From NCBI RefSeq assembly GCF_002966125.1, contig NZ_CP027062.1:186001-250000 (forward strand): 64,000 nt of DNA, read 5' to 3'. The translations under genes and the position numbers were made by a program. Below the pieces are notes generated by a model. That model saw only the letters and a program-made list of their open reading frames with translations, searched no databases and was not told where the DNA came from. Origin of the DNA: Pukyongia salina (GTDB taxonomy: Bacteria > Bacteroidota > Bacteroidia > Flavobacteriales > Flavobacteriaceae). Below are positions 46,500-54,518 of the stretch, piece after piece (the first letter of the stretch is position 1; every line of letters begins with the position of its first letter).

Positions 46500-47729
46500 T
46501 TAAAAACGGTTCTTTAGTTCGATCCATTTGCTCATGTACTTAGAGGCTTGCAGGTTTTGCTGGTGAAGCACCTGGCCTACAAAATTCCTATTGCGATGGC
46601 TGTGAAGATCATTATTTAAAACTTCTAGTTTTCTTTTAAAAGTTTCTGAAAAAAGCCTTAGATCGAAACGATTTCTTAGAATGTTGAATCCCTGATCCCG
46701 CGCCATATTCCACGAATTCTCATTCGAAAATAACCGAATAGCCGCCTCGATAAGTTGTCCGGGTTCTTCTTCCACAGCACCGCAGAAGGGAAACTTACCG
46801 TTAATGCCCTCGGCACCAATGGCAGTAGTAACCACCGGTGTTCCATTGCGCATTGCATCCAGGATCTTACCTTTTAAACCGGCCCCAAACCGAAGGGGTG
46901 CTAGACATAATCTCGCATTTTGCATCATCTTGTTCACATCCTGTGCCCATCCTTTAATGTGAAATCCCGTATGTTGATCGTGAAGTTGAGTGATCTGTTG
47001 CGGAGCATAATTCCCGTAAACATGCAGTTCTGCTGAAGGAAGCGCTTCATGGATCCCGGGCCAAATTTCGGTGGCCAGCCATTTTACGCTGTCCAGGTTG
47101 GGTGCATGCTGAAAATTCCCGATCGTGACCATATGGCTGCGTTGCTCAAAACCGGGTGATTCGGCTTGCTGCAGTATAGAAATATCTGTCACCAAAGGCA
47201 GGTAGAACAAGATCTCGGATGAGATCCTGAATTGATCTTGTAATAAGTCCAGTTCTGTTTCGGAAATAATAAGTGAAAGGTCCGATCTCAATATACTTGC
47301 GATCTCCCGTTTGGCAAGATTGGTATACACATTTGCTTCTGAAACAGATAAGCCTTCTTTTATCGCCAATTCCCTCGCTTTACGTAAAAAATGAAGATCT
47401 TCTGTATCCAGGATCCTAACTGCCTCGGGACAGGTTTGGGCGACGCGCCAACCAAATTGTTCTTCGGTGATATAACGATCGAAGATCACAACCTGTGGAT
47501 CCAGTTCCCCGATCAGTGCATCAAAAGATGGATGGTTTAGCTGAATGCTTTCTACCGAGATTCCCATTTCTTCCAGAGATGCCGACTTCTCCATAGCCGA
47601 GGCCGTGCTTCCGAAAGTAATTTGGTATCCAAACTCCCTGAAAAGATCAATTAGTTGCATCATCCGAACCCCGGCTGCCGTGGTGGAGGGTTCGGGAAAG
47701 GTATGGCCTATTACAAATAGTTTCTTCAA
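46500..47729 (-). CDS. Glycosyltransferase of the GT4 (group 1) type
   Basis: A 409-residue GT-B fold glycosyltransferase. The N-terminus (KKLFVIGHTFPEPSTTAAGVRMMQLI) is the acceptor-side Rossmann fold, and the C-terminal half holds the donor-site segment APLRFGAGLKGKILDAMRNGTPVVTTAIGAEGI, with the E/G-rich pattern of GT4 enzymes. The donor and product are unknown; a role in envelope glycans is inferred. It lies 3 bases after the sialidase-like lipoprotein gene, at the end of the ftsY-rimO transcript. Confidence 0.85.
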   Translation of the reverse strand: MKKLFVIGHTFPEPSTTAAGVRMMQLIDLFREFGYQITFGSTASAMEKSASLEEMGISVESIQLNHPSFDALIGELDPQVVIFDRYITEEQFGWRVAQTCPEAVRILDTEDLHFLRKARELAIKEGLSVSEANVYTNLAKREIASILRSDLSLIISETELDLLQDQFRISSEILFYLPLVTDISILQQAESPGFEQRSHMVTIGNFQHAPNLDSVKWLATEIWPGIHEALPSAELHVYGNYAPQQITQLHDQHTGFHIKGWAQDVNKMMQNARLCLAPLRFGAGLKGKILDAMRNGTPVVTTAIGAEGINGKFPFCGAVEEEPGQLIEAAIRLFSNENSWNMARDQGFNILRNRFDLRLFSETFKRKLEVLNNDLHSHRNRNFVGQVLHQQNLQASKYMSKWIELKNRF

Positions 47730-47732
47730 GGA

Positions 47733-49004
47733 CTAAAGTTTGTCCAAAGATAAGGTGGCAGTTTTAATTGAAGATGTTCCTTTATTTACTACCGTCCACG
47801 CGGTGAACAATTCGGTACCTAGTCTTTCCAACTGCGGGAATCCACTTGCTCGTTCTGCGCTGGTATGGGATATTGTTATCGGGTCTCCTTTCTTTCCTTC
47901 TGAAGTTACTTTAAGTACCCTGATCGTTTCTTCATCGCCGTCTGGTTCCATCCACATTACAGCCGCCTCCGTTTCATTTAGCATAACCACATCTACCCTG
48001 CCGGTAGCATTCCCGGAATCGATCCTGATTGGCTTACCATATGATCTACCCACATCATTCGAAAATACTAGTTGTACTTTTCCTTCGCCTCCCACGGCCG
48101 TAAACCAGGCAACGGCTAAAGAATTCCCGAATGAGTCGATAGCAGGCCCGTTAACAGGGCAGCCATCAATTTTCCACTGGTCGTCCCCAATGGGCAAAGG
48201 TTCGCTCCAACCGTCCTTTTTATCCCATCGTACCACGGAAATATCTCTTATCTCACCTTCTTTTCTGTCCCTGTAAGCCACAATGATCTCATCGTCCGGC
48301 CCAATGGCCGATGCAGTCTGGCAGCAATCGCACACGCGATCATCCATTAAGGTATCGTAATCTATCGTTCCATCTTCGAAAAGCAGTGCGGCCCGAAGGG
48401 TCATAGCTCCTTGTCCGTGTCCCTTCCCTACCGTTTCCCGTCCATCTAGCCAGGTAAAGAGAAAAGAATTCCCTGTGTAGGGACGTACAGATACAAATCC
48501 ATGTTCGCTTTGGGTGCCATCATCGTGCAACAGAAAATTGTTTTTCACGAAACTGGTGTTCGAGTTGAAAAAGTTAAGTTTTACGTCGTAGGTGTAGGTG
48601 CCTGTAGCAGATTTTTGTAAAAAACTACTCACGATATTACCATTATTCTCGGCAATTACCGGGAAATCGGCCCAATTAACAAACCAATCGGAACCCGAAC
48701 TTTCCTCCAAATAATCGGACCAGGATCCATTTGAGTAGCTTGCGTACTTAAGAATAGCAAGGCTGTCTTTCTTCTCGACCCATGACATATAGATTTCCTT
48801 GCCGTTACTAAATATCCTGGGCAGTGAACTATTACCCTCTACCGGATTTGGTAGCTGCGTTACCACCGATGTTTTAGTTTCTGTATTCCCAACTTTTGTT
48901 TCACTATCCTTACAGGCTATAATTAGCGTGCTAAAAAGGAACAGGAGGAGGAGATAACTTACTATTTTCGAGATGTCAAGTGCTAAGCGATTGTTATTTC
49001 TCAT
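47733..49004 (-). CDS. Sialidase-like beta-propeller lipoprotein
   Basis: A 423-residue lipoprotein. The signal (about residues 1-31) ends in a lipobox, LIIAC. The rest is a six-bladed-like beta propeller with Trp/Ser/Gly-rich repeats (e.g. NSLAVAWFTAVGGEGKVQLVFSNDVGRSYGKPI) that databases usually call exo-alpha-sialidase. I see Asp-box-like SNDVGRSYG but not a full sialidase active site with the arginine triad, so an actual sialidase role is uncertain. It follows rimO by 16 bases in the ftsY-led cluster. Confidence 0.75.
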   Translation of the reverse strand: MRNNNRLALDISKIVSYLLLLFLFSTLIIACKDSETKVGNTETKTSVVTQLPNPVEGNSSLPRIFSNGKEIYMSWVEKKDSLAILKYASYSNGSWSDYLEESSGSDWFVNWADFPVIAENNGNIVSSFLQKSATGTYTYDVKLNFFNSNTSFVKNNFLLHDDGTQSEHGFVSVRPYTGNSFLFTWLDGRETVGKGHGQGAMTLRAALLFEDGTIDYDTLMDDRVCDCCQTASAIGPDDEIIVAYRDRKEGEIRDISVVRWDKKDGWSEPLPIGDDQWKIDGCPVNGPAIDSFGNSLAVAWFTAVGGEGKVQLVFSNDVGRSYGKPIRIDSGNATGRVDVVMLNETEAAVMWMEPDGDEETIRVLKVTSEGKKGDPITISHTSAERASGFPQLERLGTELFTAWTVVNKGTSSIKTATLSLDKL

Positions 49005-49020
49005 GATGTACGAAATGTCT

Positions 49021-50325
49021 TTATTTTACTACTTCGCCGTATAGGTCGAAATCTTCGGCGGCTTTGATTTTTACATCAAAGAATTCTCCCGTTCGCAGGT
49101 AACCGTCTTCCGCATTGATAAGTACTTCATTATCCACGTCCGGGCTGTCAAATTCGGTACGCCCTACGTAATAGCTTCCTTCCTTCCTATCGATAAGCAC
49201 ACGAAAGGTCTCCCCTATCTTCTGCTGGTTTAGTTCCCACGATATCTGGGACTGAATTTCCATGATCTCGTTGGCTCTTTGCATTTTTACCTCTTCGGGA
49301 ACATCGTCCTCCAGATTATAGGCATGCGTATTTTCCTCGTGTGAGTAGGTAAAACAACCCAGGCGTTCAAAACGCATCTCCTGTACCCATTCCTTCAGAA
49401 TGTTAAAATCTTCTTCGGTTTCTCCAGGATAGCCTACAATTAGGGTAGTCCTGATCGCCATTTCGGGTACGGCTGTCCTGAAATCCCGCAGTAATTTTGT
49501 GGTTTTCTCGCGGGTTGTTCCTCGCCTCATCGATTTTAAGATGGGGTCTGAAATATGTTGTAAAGGGATATCGATATAGTTACAGATCTTTGCTTCCTGC
49601 TTCATTACCTCCAGGACTTCCATTGGGAACCCTGTAGGAAATGCATAATGGAGACGGATCCATTCTATCCCCTCAACTTTAACCAGTGCTTTCAATAGGG
49701 TGGCCAGTTCGCGCTTTTTATAGAGATCGAGGCCGTAGTAGGTGAGGTCCTGAGCGATCAGGATAAGTTCTTTCACCCCTTTTGCTGCAAGTTTTTCGGC
49801 CTCGGTTACAAGGTCCTCGACAGGTGTGGAACGGTGCTTACCTCTCATGATGGGGATTGCGCAAAACGAACATGGCCTGTCACAGCCTTCGGCTATCTTG
49901 AGGTACGCATAATTTTTTGGGGTGGTGGTATGGCGTTCACCTATGAGTTCGTGTTTGTAATCGGCTCCCAAAGCCTTAAGCAGTCCGGGCAATTCGGTGG
50001 TTCCGAAATACTGGTCTACGTTGGGTATTTCCTTTTGCAGGTCTGGTTTATAACGTTCACTCAGGCATCCGGTAACAAATACTTTATCCACCTCGCCATC
50101 TTCCTTCTTCTGCACATATTCCAATATAGTGTTCACACTTTCTTCCTTGGCATTGGCTATGAATCCACAGGTATTGATCACAACGATATTCCCCTCCTCC
50201 TCATGAACCACTTCTTTATTGTTAGCCTTTAGCTGGCCCATAAGTACCTCGCTGTCATAGACATTCTTGGAGCACCCCAGGGTGACGACATTGATCTTGT
50301 TCTGCTTGAGAGATTTTGTACGCAC
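49021..50325 (-). CDS. rimO: Ribosomal protein S12 methylthiotransferase RimO
   Basis: Radical-SAM enzyme that adds a methylthio group to an aspartate of ribosomal protein S12. The 434-residue product has the N-terminal MTTase domain with NVVTLGCSKNVYDSE and VINTCGF, the radical-SAM cluster motif CDRPCSFCAIP (Cx3Cx2C) and the C-terminal TRAM domain (EVLINAEDGYLRTGEFFDVKI). Length and order are standard and RimO fits better than MiaB. It is 10 bases after ftsY. Confidence 0.95.
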   Translation of the reverse strand: MRTKSLKQNKINVVTLGCSKNVYDSEVLMGQLKANNKEVVHEEEGNIVVINTCGFIANAKEESVNTILEYVQKKEDGEVDKVFVTGCLSERYKPDLQKEIPNVDQYFGTTELPGLLKALGADYKHELIGERHTTTPKNYAYLKIAEGCDRPCSFCAIPIMRGKHRSTPVEDLVTEAEKLAAKGVKELILIAQDLTYYGLDLYKKRELATLLKALVKVEGIEWIRLHYAFPTGFPMEVLEVMKQEAKICNYIDIPLQHISDPILKSMRRGTTREKTTKLLRDFRTAVPEMAIRTTLIVGYPGETEEDFNILKEWVQEMRFERLGCFTYSHEENTHAYNLEDDVPEEVKMQRANEIMEIQSQISWELNQQKIGETFRVLIDRKEGSYYVGRTEFDSPDVDNEVLINAEDGYLRTGEFFDVKIKAAEDFDLYGEVVK

Positions 50326-50335
50326 CTGTTGTTTT

Positions 50336-51289
50336 TTATTTAAAGAATGAATCTACAAATTCGAATTTATTGAAGACCTGCAGGTCCTCAATTCCCTCAC
50401 CTACGCCTATGTATTTTACCGGGATCTGAAACTGATCGCTGATCCCGATCACAACGCCACCTTTGGCTGTACCATCGAGTTTGGTAACGGCCAGAGAGGT
50501 AACTTCGGTGGCAGCCGTGAATTGTTTAGCCTGTTCGAACGCATTCTGACCCGTAGAGCCATCCAGCACGAGTAATACATCGTGTGGGGCATCCGGGATC
50601 ACCTTTTGCATCACTCTTTTCACCTTGGTAAGCTCGTTCATAAGATTTACCTTGTTATGAAGGCGTCCGGCGGTATCTATTATTACTACATCGGCATCCT
50701 GGGTTACCGCACTTTCCAGCGTGTCGAAAGCAACACTGGCAGGATCGCTACCCATTTTCTGCTTTACGATGGGTACTTCGGTGCGATCTGCCCATACCTG
50801 TAACTGGTCTATGGCGGCCGCCCTGAAGGTATCTGCAGCACCCAGCACAACTTTTTTACCGGCCGATTTAAACTGGTATGCCAGTTTCCCTATGGTAGTG
50901 GTCTTTCCCACACCATTAACTCCTACCACCATGATCACATAGGGATGTTCGGTTTGAGGGATTACGAACTCTGTGGCATCGCCTGTATTAGTTTCACTTA
51001 AAAGTCCGGCGATCTCTTCCCTAAGGATCTTATTGAGTTCGTCTGTACCCAGGTATTTGTCTCTGGAGACCCGCTCCTCTATACGATCGATTATCTTGAG
51101 GGTGGTATTTACACCCACATCACTGGAAACCAGGACTTCTTCAAGGTTATCGAGAACATCGTCGTCTACCTTGCTCTTTCCGGCAACTGCCTTGGATAGT
51201 TTATCGAAAAAAGTGTTTTTACTCTTTTCAAGACCTTTGTCCAGTGTTTCCTTTTTCTCCTTGGTGAATATTTTCTTGAATAGACTCAT
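50336..51289 (-). CDS. ftsY: Signal recognition particle receptor FtsY
   Basis: SRP receptor GTPase that brings translating ribosomes to the membrane. The 317-residue product has the N-domain helices (SLFKKIFTKEKKETL ... DDDVLDNLEEVLVSSDVGVN) and the G-domain motifs GVNGVGKTTTIGKLA, DTFRAAAIDQL, DTAGRLHNK and TKLDGTAKGG. It lacks the long acidic A-domain of E. coli, as usual in Bacteroidota. It is read from a promoter 191 bases upstream through a structured leader, and is followed by rimO. Confidence 0.97.
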   Translation of the reverse strand: MSLFKKIFTKEKKETLDKGLEKSKNTFFDKLSKAVAGKSKVDDDVLDNLEEVLVSSDVGVNTTLKIIDRIEERVSRDKYLGTDELNKILREEIAGLLSETNTGDATEFVIPQTEHPYVIMVVGVNGVGKTTTIGKLAYQFKSAGKKVVLGAADTFRAAAIDQLQVWADRTEVPIVKQKMGSDPASVAFDTLESAVTQDADVVIIDTAGRLHNKVNLMNELTKVKRVMQKVIPDAPHDVLLVLDGSTGQNAFEQAKQFTAATEVTSLAVTKLDGTAKGGVVIGISDQFQIPVKYIGVGEGIEDLQVFNKFEFVDSFFK

Positions 51290-51344
51290 GTAACTTTTTG
51301 AATATTTAATGCTGCGTTAGGGATTGAAGCAGGCTACCTCGTCT

Positions 51345-51447
51345 GGGCGCGCCTTGGCGACCAGGCGTGTAGCGCGTAAAGCCCGGCCCTGAAGTACCGC
51401 CGAAGTAGAGCGCAGCTCACTTCAAGGATACGATACAGGGAACGCCC
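51345..51447 (-). ncRNA. Structured GC-rich leader element upstream of ftsY
   Basis: About 103 bases much richer in G and C than the surroundings. On the minus strand, GGGCG (51447-51443) can pair with CGCCC (51349-51345), closing a multi-branch. Inside are a 9-bp stem CCTTGAAGT/ACTTCAGGG with an inner GAGC/GCTC hairpin and a CGCC/GGCG hairpin. The 9-bp stem has a G-U pair on the minus strand but a C-A mismatch on the plus strand, so it fits an RNA read with ftsY. The region lies between the -7 element at 51480-51487 and the ftsY ATG. It may be a cis-acting regulator or a dispersed intergenic repeat; the class is not recognised. Confidence 0.5.
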
Positions 51448-51479
51448 AAAATCCTCTTCTAATCTTCAATTAACAGCGG

Positions 51480-51487
51480 CAAAGATA
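51480..51487 (-). promoter_or_regulatory. -7 promoter element of the ftsY-rimO transcript
   Basis: TATCTTTG on the minus strand, a perfect TAnnTTTG match, 9 bases beyond the DUF4295 terminator. Transcription would start near 51474 and give a leader of about 185 bases before ftsY. Confidence 0.7.
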
Positions 51488-51495
51488 CGAAATAG

Positions 51496-51527
51496 AAAAA
51501 GCCACTCTTAACTAAAAGTGGCTTTTT
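51496..51527. terminator. Terminator after DUF4295
   Basis: Perfect 11-bp stem AAAAAGCCACT/AGTGGCTTTTT with a 10-base loop. It ends in T on either strand; it terminates the rpmB-rpmG-DUF4295 message on the minus strand. Confidence 0.88.
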
Positions 51528-51547
51528 ACAATATGAGTTTGTGTGGT

Positions 51548-51700
51548 TTATTTTTTACTTAACCACTCGTTTACTTGCTCGGGAGCCATGATAGACTCAA
51601 CAAACATATAGGCTCCGGTTTTTGGAGATCTAACCATTTTGATAGCCTTGGTTAAACGCTTGGATCCTGTTTGTAATGATGCAACTGATTTCTTTGCCAT
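51548..51700 (-). CDS. DUF4295 family small basic protein
   Basis: A 50-residue basic protein encoded directly after rpmG. It begins MAKKSVASLQTGSKRLTKAI and ends EQVNEWLSKK, with SPKTGAYMFVESIMAPE between. This is the DUF4295 family, which is restricted to Bacteroidota and sits next to ribosomal protein genes. By its size, charge and neighbours it may be a ribosome-associated factor (inference). The stop is followed by a strong terminator. Confidence 0.9.
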   Translation of the reverse strand: MAKKSVASLQTGSKRLTKAIKMVRSPKTGAYMFVESIMAPEQVNEWLSKK

Positions 51701-51719
51701 GACTCTTTATGCTTAGCGG

Positions 51720-51902
51720 TTATTTAATTTCTTTATGAACAGTCATACGTTTAAGGATAGGATTGAATTTTTTCAATTCCATTCTATCCGGAGTATTCTT
51801 TTTGTTCTTGGTCGTGATATAACGAGATGTTCCCGGTTTTCCAGATTCTTTGTGCTCTGTACATTCCAGGATAACTTGAACTCTATTTCCTTTTTTAGCC
51901 AT
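51720..51902 (-). CDS. rpmG: 50S ribosomal protein L33
   Basis: Large-subunit ribosomal protein, 60 residues. The sequence [20 protein letters not shown] ... [24 protein letters not shown] is a typical L33. It has the single Cys of the Cys-poor (zinc-independent, C-) form rather than the four-cysteine form. It lies 26 bases after rpmB. Confidence 0.97.
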   Translation of the reverse strand: MAKKGNRVQVILECTEHKESGKPGTSRYITTKNKKNTPDRMELKKFNPILKRMTVHKEIK

Positions 51903-51928
51903 TGTATCAGACTTTATCTATTAAGCTG

Positions 51929-52168
51929 TTATTTTTTAAGGAAGCCCTTTTCGCGAGCCTCTTTGATAACTGCTGAAATTCCTTTCTTATTAATGTTCTT
52001 TAATGCCGAAGTAGATACTTTAAGAGTGATCCATTTATCTTCTTCTGGAATGTAAAAACGCTTCTTCACAAGGTTTACATTAAACTTGCGCTTGGTTTTA
52101 TTCATTGCGTGAGACACGTTGTTTCCAACGATGGCTCTCTTTCCTGTAAGCTCACAAACTCTAGACAT
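51929..52168 (-). CDS. rpmB: 50S ribosomal protein L28
   Basis: Large-subunit ribosomal protein, 79 residues. [20 protein letters not shown] and the end [18 protein letters not shown] are typical. One cysteine in the N-terminus; the full zinc site of L28 C+ forms is absent. It leads rpmB-rpmG-DUF4295, with a well-formed promoter upstream. Confidence 0.97.
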   Translation of the reverse strand: MSRVCELTGKRAIVGNNVSHAMNKTKRKFNVNLVKKRFYIPEEDKWITLKVSTSALKNINKKGISAVIKEAREKGFLKK

Positions 52169-52192
52169 TGTTAGTTATTTTAAAACAGGCTG

Positions 52193-52223
52193 CAAATTTA
52201 AGAAAATATATCTATACAGCCAA
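52193..52223 (-). promoter_or_regulatory. Promoter of rpmB-rpmG-DUF4295
   Basis: Minus strand: TTG (52223-52221), a 20-base spacer, then TAAATTTG (52200-52193), which fits the flavobacterial TTG-N17-23-TAnnTTTG consensus. It lies 24 bases before the rpmB ATG. Confidence 0.7.
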
Positions 52224-52233
52224 CAAAAGAATT

Positions 52234-53481
52234 TTAGTTTTTTGAAATTTCTTTAAGGAGCATTTCAAAGGCTTTATTTGTGGCCTTGGAGATTACCCGT
52301 TCTCTGGGTTTACCAAAATTGAATTCTTCCACTATTGTGCGCTGCGGGGTAGCAATAGCAATATAGACAGTGCCTACTTCGGCAACTGCATCGCCTTTGG
52401 TTGGGCCAGCAATTCCCGTGGTGGCGACTGCTACATCTGAATGGAACAATTTAACACATTGATTAGCCATAGCTTCGGCCACTTGGGCACTTACTACTGT
52501 ATGTTTTTCGATAAGACCGGCGTCTACTCCTAGAATCTTCACTTTTTGCTGGGTCTCATAGGGCGTGATACTTCCAATAAAGTAGGAAGATGACCCTGCG
52601 ATTGTTGTGATTTCCCTGGCTATGGCACCTCCCGTACAACTTTCGGCCAGGCTAAGGCTGTATCCTTTCTTAACTAAAATGGCACCAATTCGCTCCTGGA
52701 TGGTAGTTTCATCTTCAAAGCCAACAGCGATATCCTTAAGCATTTCGCTCAATTGAGCCATTTTATCGTCTACCCTCTGGCGGATCTCGGTTTCGTTCGA
52801 TCCTTTTGTCGATAACCTCAGCCTAACCCTTCCCAAAGAAGGCAAATAAGCCAGTTTGATGTCATTGGGCAGTTCGTTCTCAAATTTCTCGATTCGTTCG
52901 GCTATGCTACTTTCACCCAAACCGTAGGTTAACAGGGTCTTGTGGTAAATATGCGGCCTGTTGAATTTACGGATCACCCTCGGAAGAACCTCATTGGTAA
53001 GCAGGTATTTCATCTCGTAGGGTACCCCGGGCATGGAAACAAATACGGTATCGTCTTTTTCCATCCACATACCGGGGGCGGTACCATGGGCATTCTTTAA
53101 AACTTTGGCAGTAGAAGGTACCATAGCCTGTTCCAGATTTGCCGGAAGCGGATCTTTTTGAAGATATTTGCTGAAAATAGCATGGATATGGTGTAGAGTT
53201 TCCTTGTCCTCCACGAGCTCATCGTCTAAAAATTCGCAGAAAGTGTGTTTGGTGATATCGTCTTTGGTGGGGCCCAGACCGCCGGTTACCAAAACGAGAT
53301 CTGCGTGTTTTTTGGCGTCTTCCAGGGCCTGCAGAATATGCTCCCGATCGTCCTGAATGGATGTTATCTGGTACACCTGAACACCAATTTTATTCAGTTC
53401 CTTACTAATGAATGCCGAATTGGTATCGACGATCTGTCCTATAAGTATTTCGTCACCGATGGTGATTATCTCAGCAAGCAT
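52234..53481 (-). CDS. cinA: CinA family protein (nicotinamide-nucleotide amidohydrolase type)
   Basis: A 415-residue protein with an N-terminal MoaB/MogA-like COG1058 domain (ITIGDEILIGQIVDTNSAFI; GGLGPTKDD) and a C-terminal CinA/PncC domain with LAESCTGGAIAREIT, GSITPYETQQKV and TTGIAGPTKGDAV. The two-domain enzymes act on ADP-ribose and deamidate NMN, recycling pyridine nucleotides. It starts directly at the base after the HPt gene's stop, so the two are coupled. It precedes rpmB by 65 bases. Confidence 0.93.
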   Translation of the reverse strand: MLAEIITIGDEILIGQIVDTNSAFISKELNKIGVQVYQITSIQDDREHILQALEDAKKHADLVLVTGGLGPTKDDITKHTFCEFLDDELVEDKETLHHIHAIFSKYLQKDPLPANLEQAMVPSTAKVLKNAHGTAPGMWMEKDDTVFVSMPGVPYEMKYLLTNEVLPRVIRKFNRPHIYHKTLLTYGLGESSIAERIEKFENELPNDIKLAYLPSLGRVRLRLSTKGSNETEIRQRVDDKMAQLSEMLKDIAVGFEDETTIQERIGAILVKKGYSLSLAESCTGGAIAREITTIAGSSSYFIGSITPYETQQKVKILGVDAGLIEKHTVVSAQVAEAMANQCVKLFHSDVAVATTGIAGPTKGDAVAEVGTVYIAIATPQRTIVEEFNFGKPRERVISKATNKAFEMLLKEISKN

Positions 53482-53826
53482 TTATTCCAGGTCAAAGTCT
53501 GCCTTCAGTTCTTTAAATACAGCGCGTAAGGTAGTTGAAACATTGTGGACGTTCTCATCTACCGAAGACTTGTTCTTCGAAGTTTTGGTCCATGATTCTA
53601 TAGTGGTGATATCTTTTAGCACATCGATCCCGAACATTTCTAGATTTGGTTTCATTTTGTGTGCAAACTGGTACGCCAGTTCTTTATTATCGTTTTCGAT
53701 GGCGTCCTCCATTGCCTGGAGGTCCGGGGGAATCTCATCTAAAAAGGTTTGTGCAACTACTGCCATAAAATCTGAATCGCCTCCGGCGATCTCCCTTAGA
53801 CTTTCAATTGAATAGTGTTTTGTCAT
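53482..53826 (-). CDS. HPt (histidine phosphotransfer) domain protein
   Basis: A 114-residue soluble helical protein, nearly all HPt domain. The phosphorylatable histidine is H56 in AYQFAHKMKPNLEMFG (the usual motif is AHxLKGxAxxxG; here Pro-Asn replaces Gly-x). The helix SDFMAVVAQTFLDEIPPDLQAMEDAI is the family opening. It lacks a kinase or receiver partner in the window, so it would relay phosphate from a distant hybrid kinase. It is directly adjacent, with no intergenic base, to the FAH gene before it and cinA after it. Confidence 0.83.
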   Translation of the reverse strand: MTKHYSIESLREIAGGDSDFMAVVAQTFLDEIPPDLQAMEDAIENDNKELAYQFAHKMKPNLEMFGIDVLKDITTIESWTKTSKNKSSVDENVHNVSTTLRAVFKELKADFDLE

Positions 53827-54438
53827 TTATTTTACTTTAATAGAAAAAACCTCGGTTTCTTCAATATATCCGGTTAGTTTGTCTTCCGGGTTCACTTTGG
53901 CTACGCCGGAAGGAGTGCCCGTAAAGATAATATCTCCAATCTTTAATGTGAAATATTTGGAAATATATTCGATTAACGAATCTATTTTCCACAACATCAG
54001 GGCTGTATTGCCTTCCTGAACGATCTCGTCGTTTTTCCGGAGGTTAAATTTAATGGAATCCACACTTTTAAAGCGAGTTTTCGGTATAAATTTTCCTACA
54101 ACGGCTGCTCCGTCGAAAGCCTTTGCCTTTTCCCAGGGAAGGCCTTTTTCTTTCAACTGCGATTGCAAATCGCGTGCCGTGAAATCGATCCCGAGACCAA
54201 TTTCATCGTAATATTTGTGCGCAAATTTACGATCTATATGCTTCCCGATCTTTTTGATCTTCACCAATATCTCTACCTCGTGATGAACGTCATTGGAGAA
54301 ATCGGGGAGAAAAAACGGTTGTTTTTTGAGTAAGATAGCGGTATCTGGCTTTAGAAATAATACCGGGTCTTTCGGACGATCATTGTCTAATTCTTCTATG
54401 TGAGCGGCGTAGTTTCTACCTACACAAATTATCTTCAT
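53827..54438 (-). CDS. Fumarylacetoacetate hydrolase (FAH) family protein
   Basis: A 203-residue metal-dependent hydrolase of the FAH superfamily, similar in size to acylpyruvases such as FAHD1 and YcgM. Motifs are the start IICVGRNYAAHIEEL, HHEVEILVKI with the metal-binding acidic residue, GIDFTARDLQ and GDIIFTGTPSGV. It probably hydrolyses or decarboxylates a small oxo acid; oxaloacetate, acylpyruvate or fumarylpyruvate are all known in the family. First gene of a FAH-HPt-cinA operon. Confidence 0.9.
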   Translation of the reverse strand: MKIICVGRNYAAHIEELDNDRPKDPVLFLKPDTAILLKKQPFFLPDFSNDVHHEVEILVKIKKIGKHIDRKFAHKYYDEIGLGIDFTARDLQSQLKEKGLPWEKAKAFDGAAVVGKFIPKTRFKSVDSIKFNLRKNDEIVQEGNTALMLWKIDSLIEYISKYFTLKIGDIIFTGTPSGVAKVNPEDKLTGYIEETEVFSIKVK

Positions 54439-54518
54439 GACTCTTGACGTTTCAAATTTTATGCTTTCCCAAGTTCAACACATTTAAAACCTTTCGTTCG
54501 GAACAAATTCATCCCACT

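Noticed and set aside
47733-49004. Active sialidase
   Set aside because: The fold looks sialidase-like but I could not see a complete active site, so I named it by fold only.
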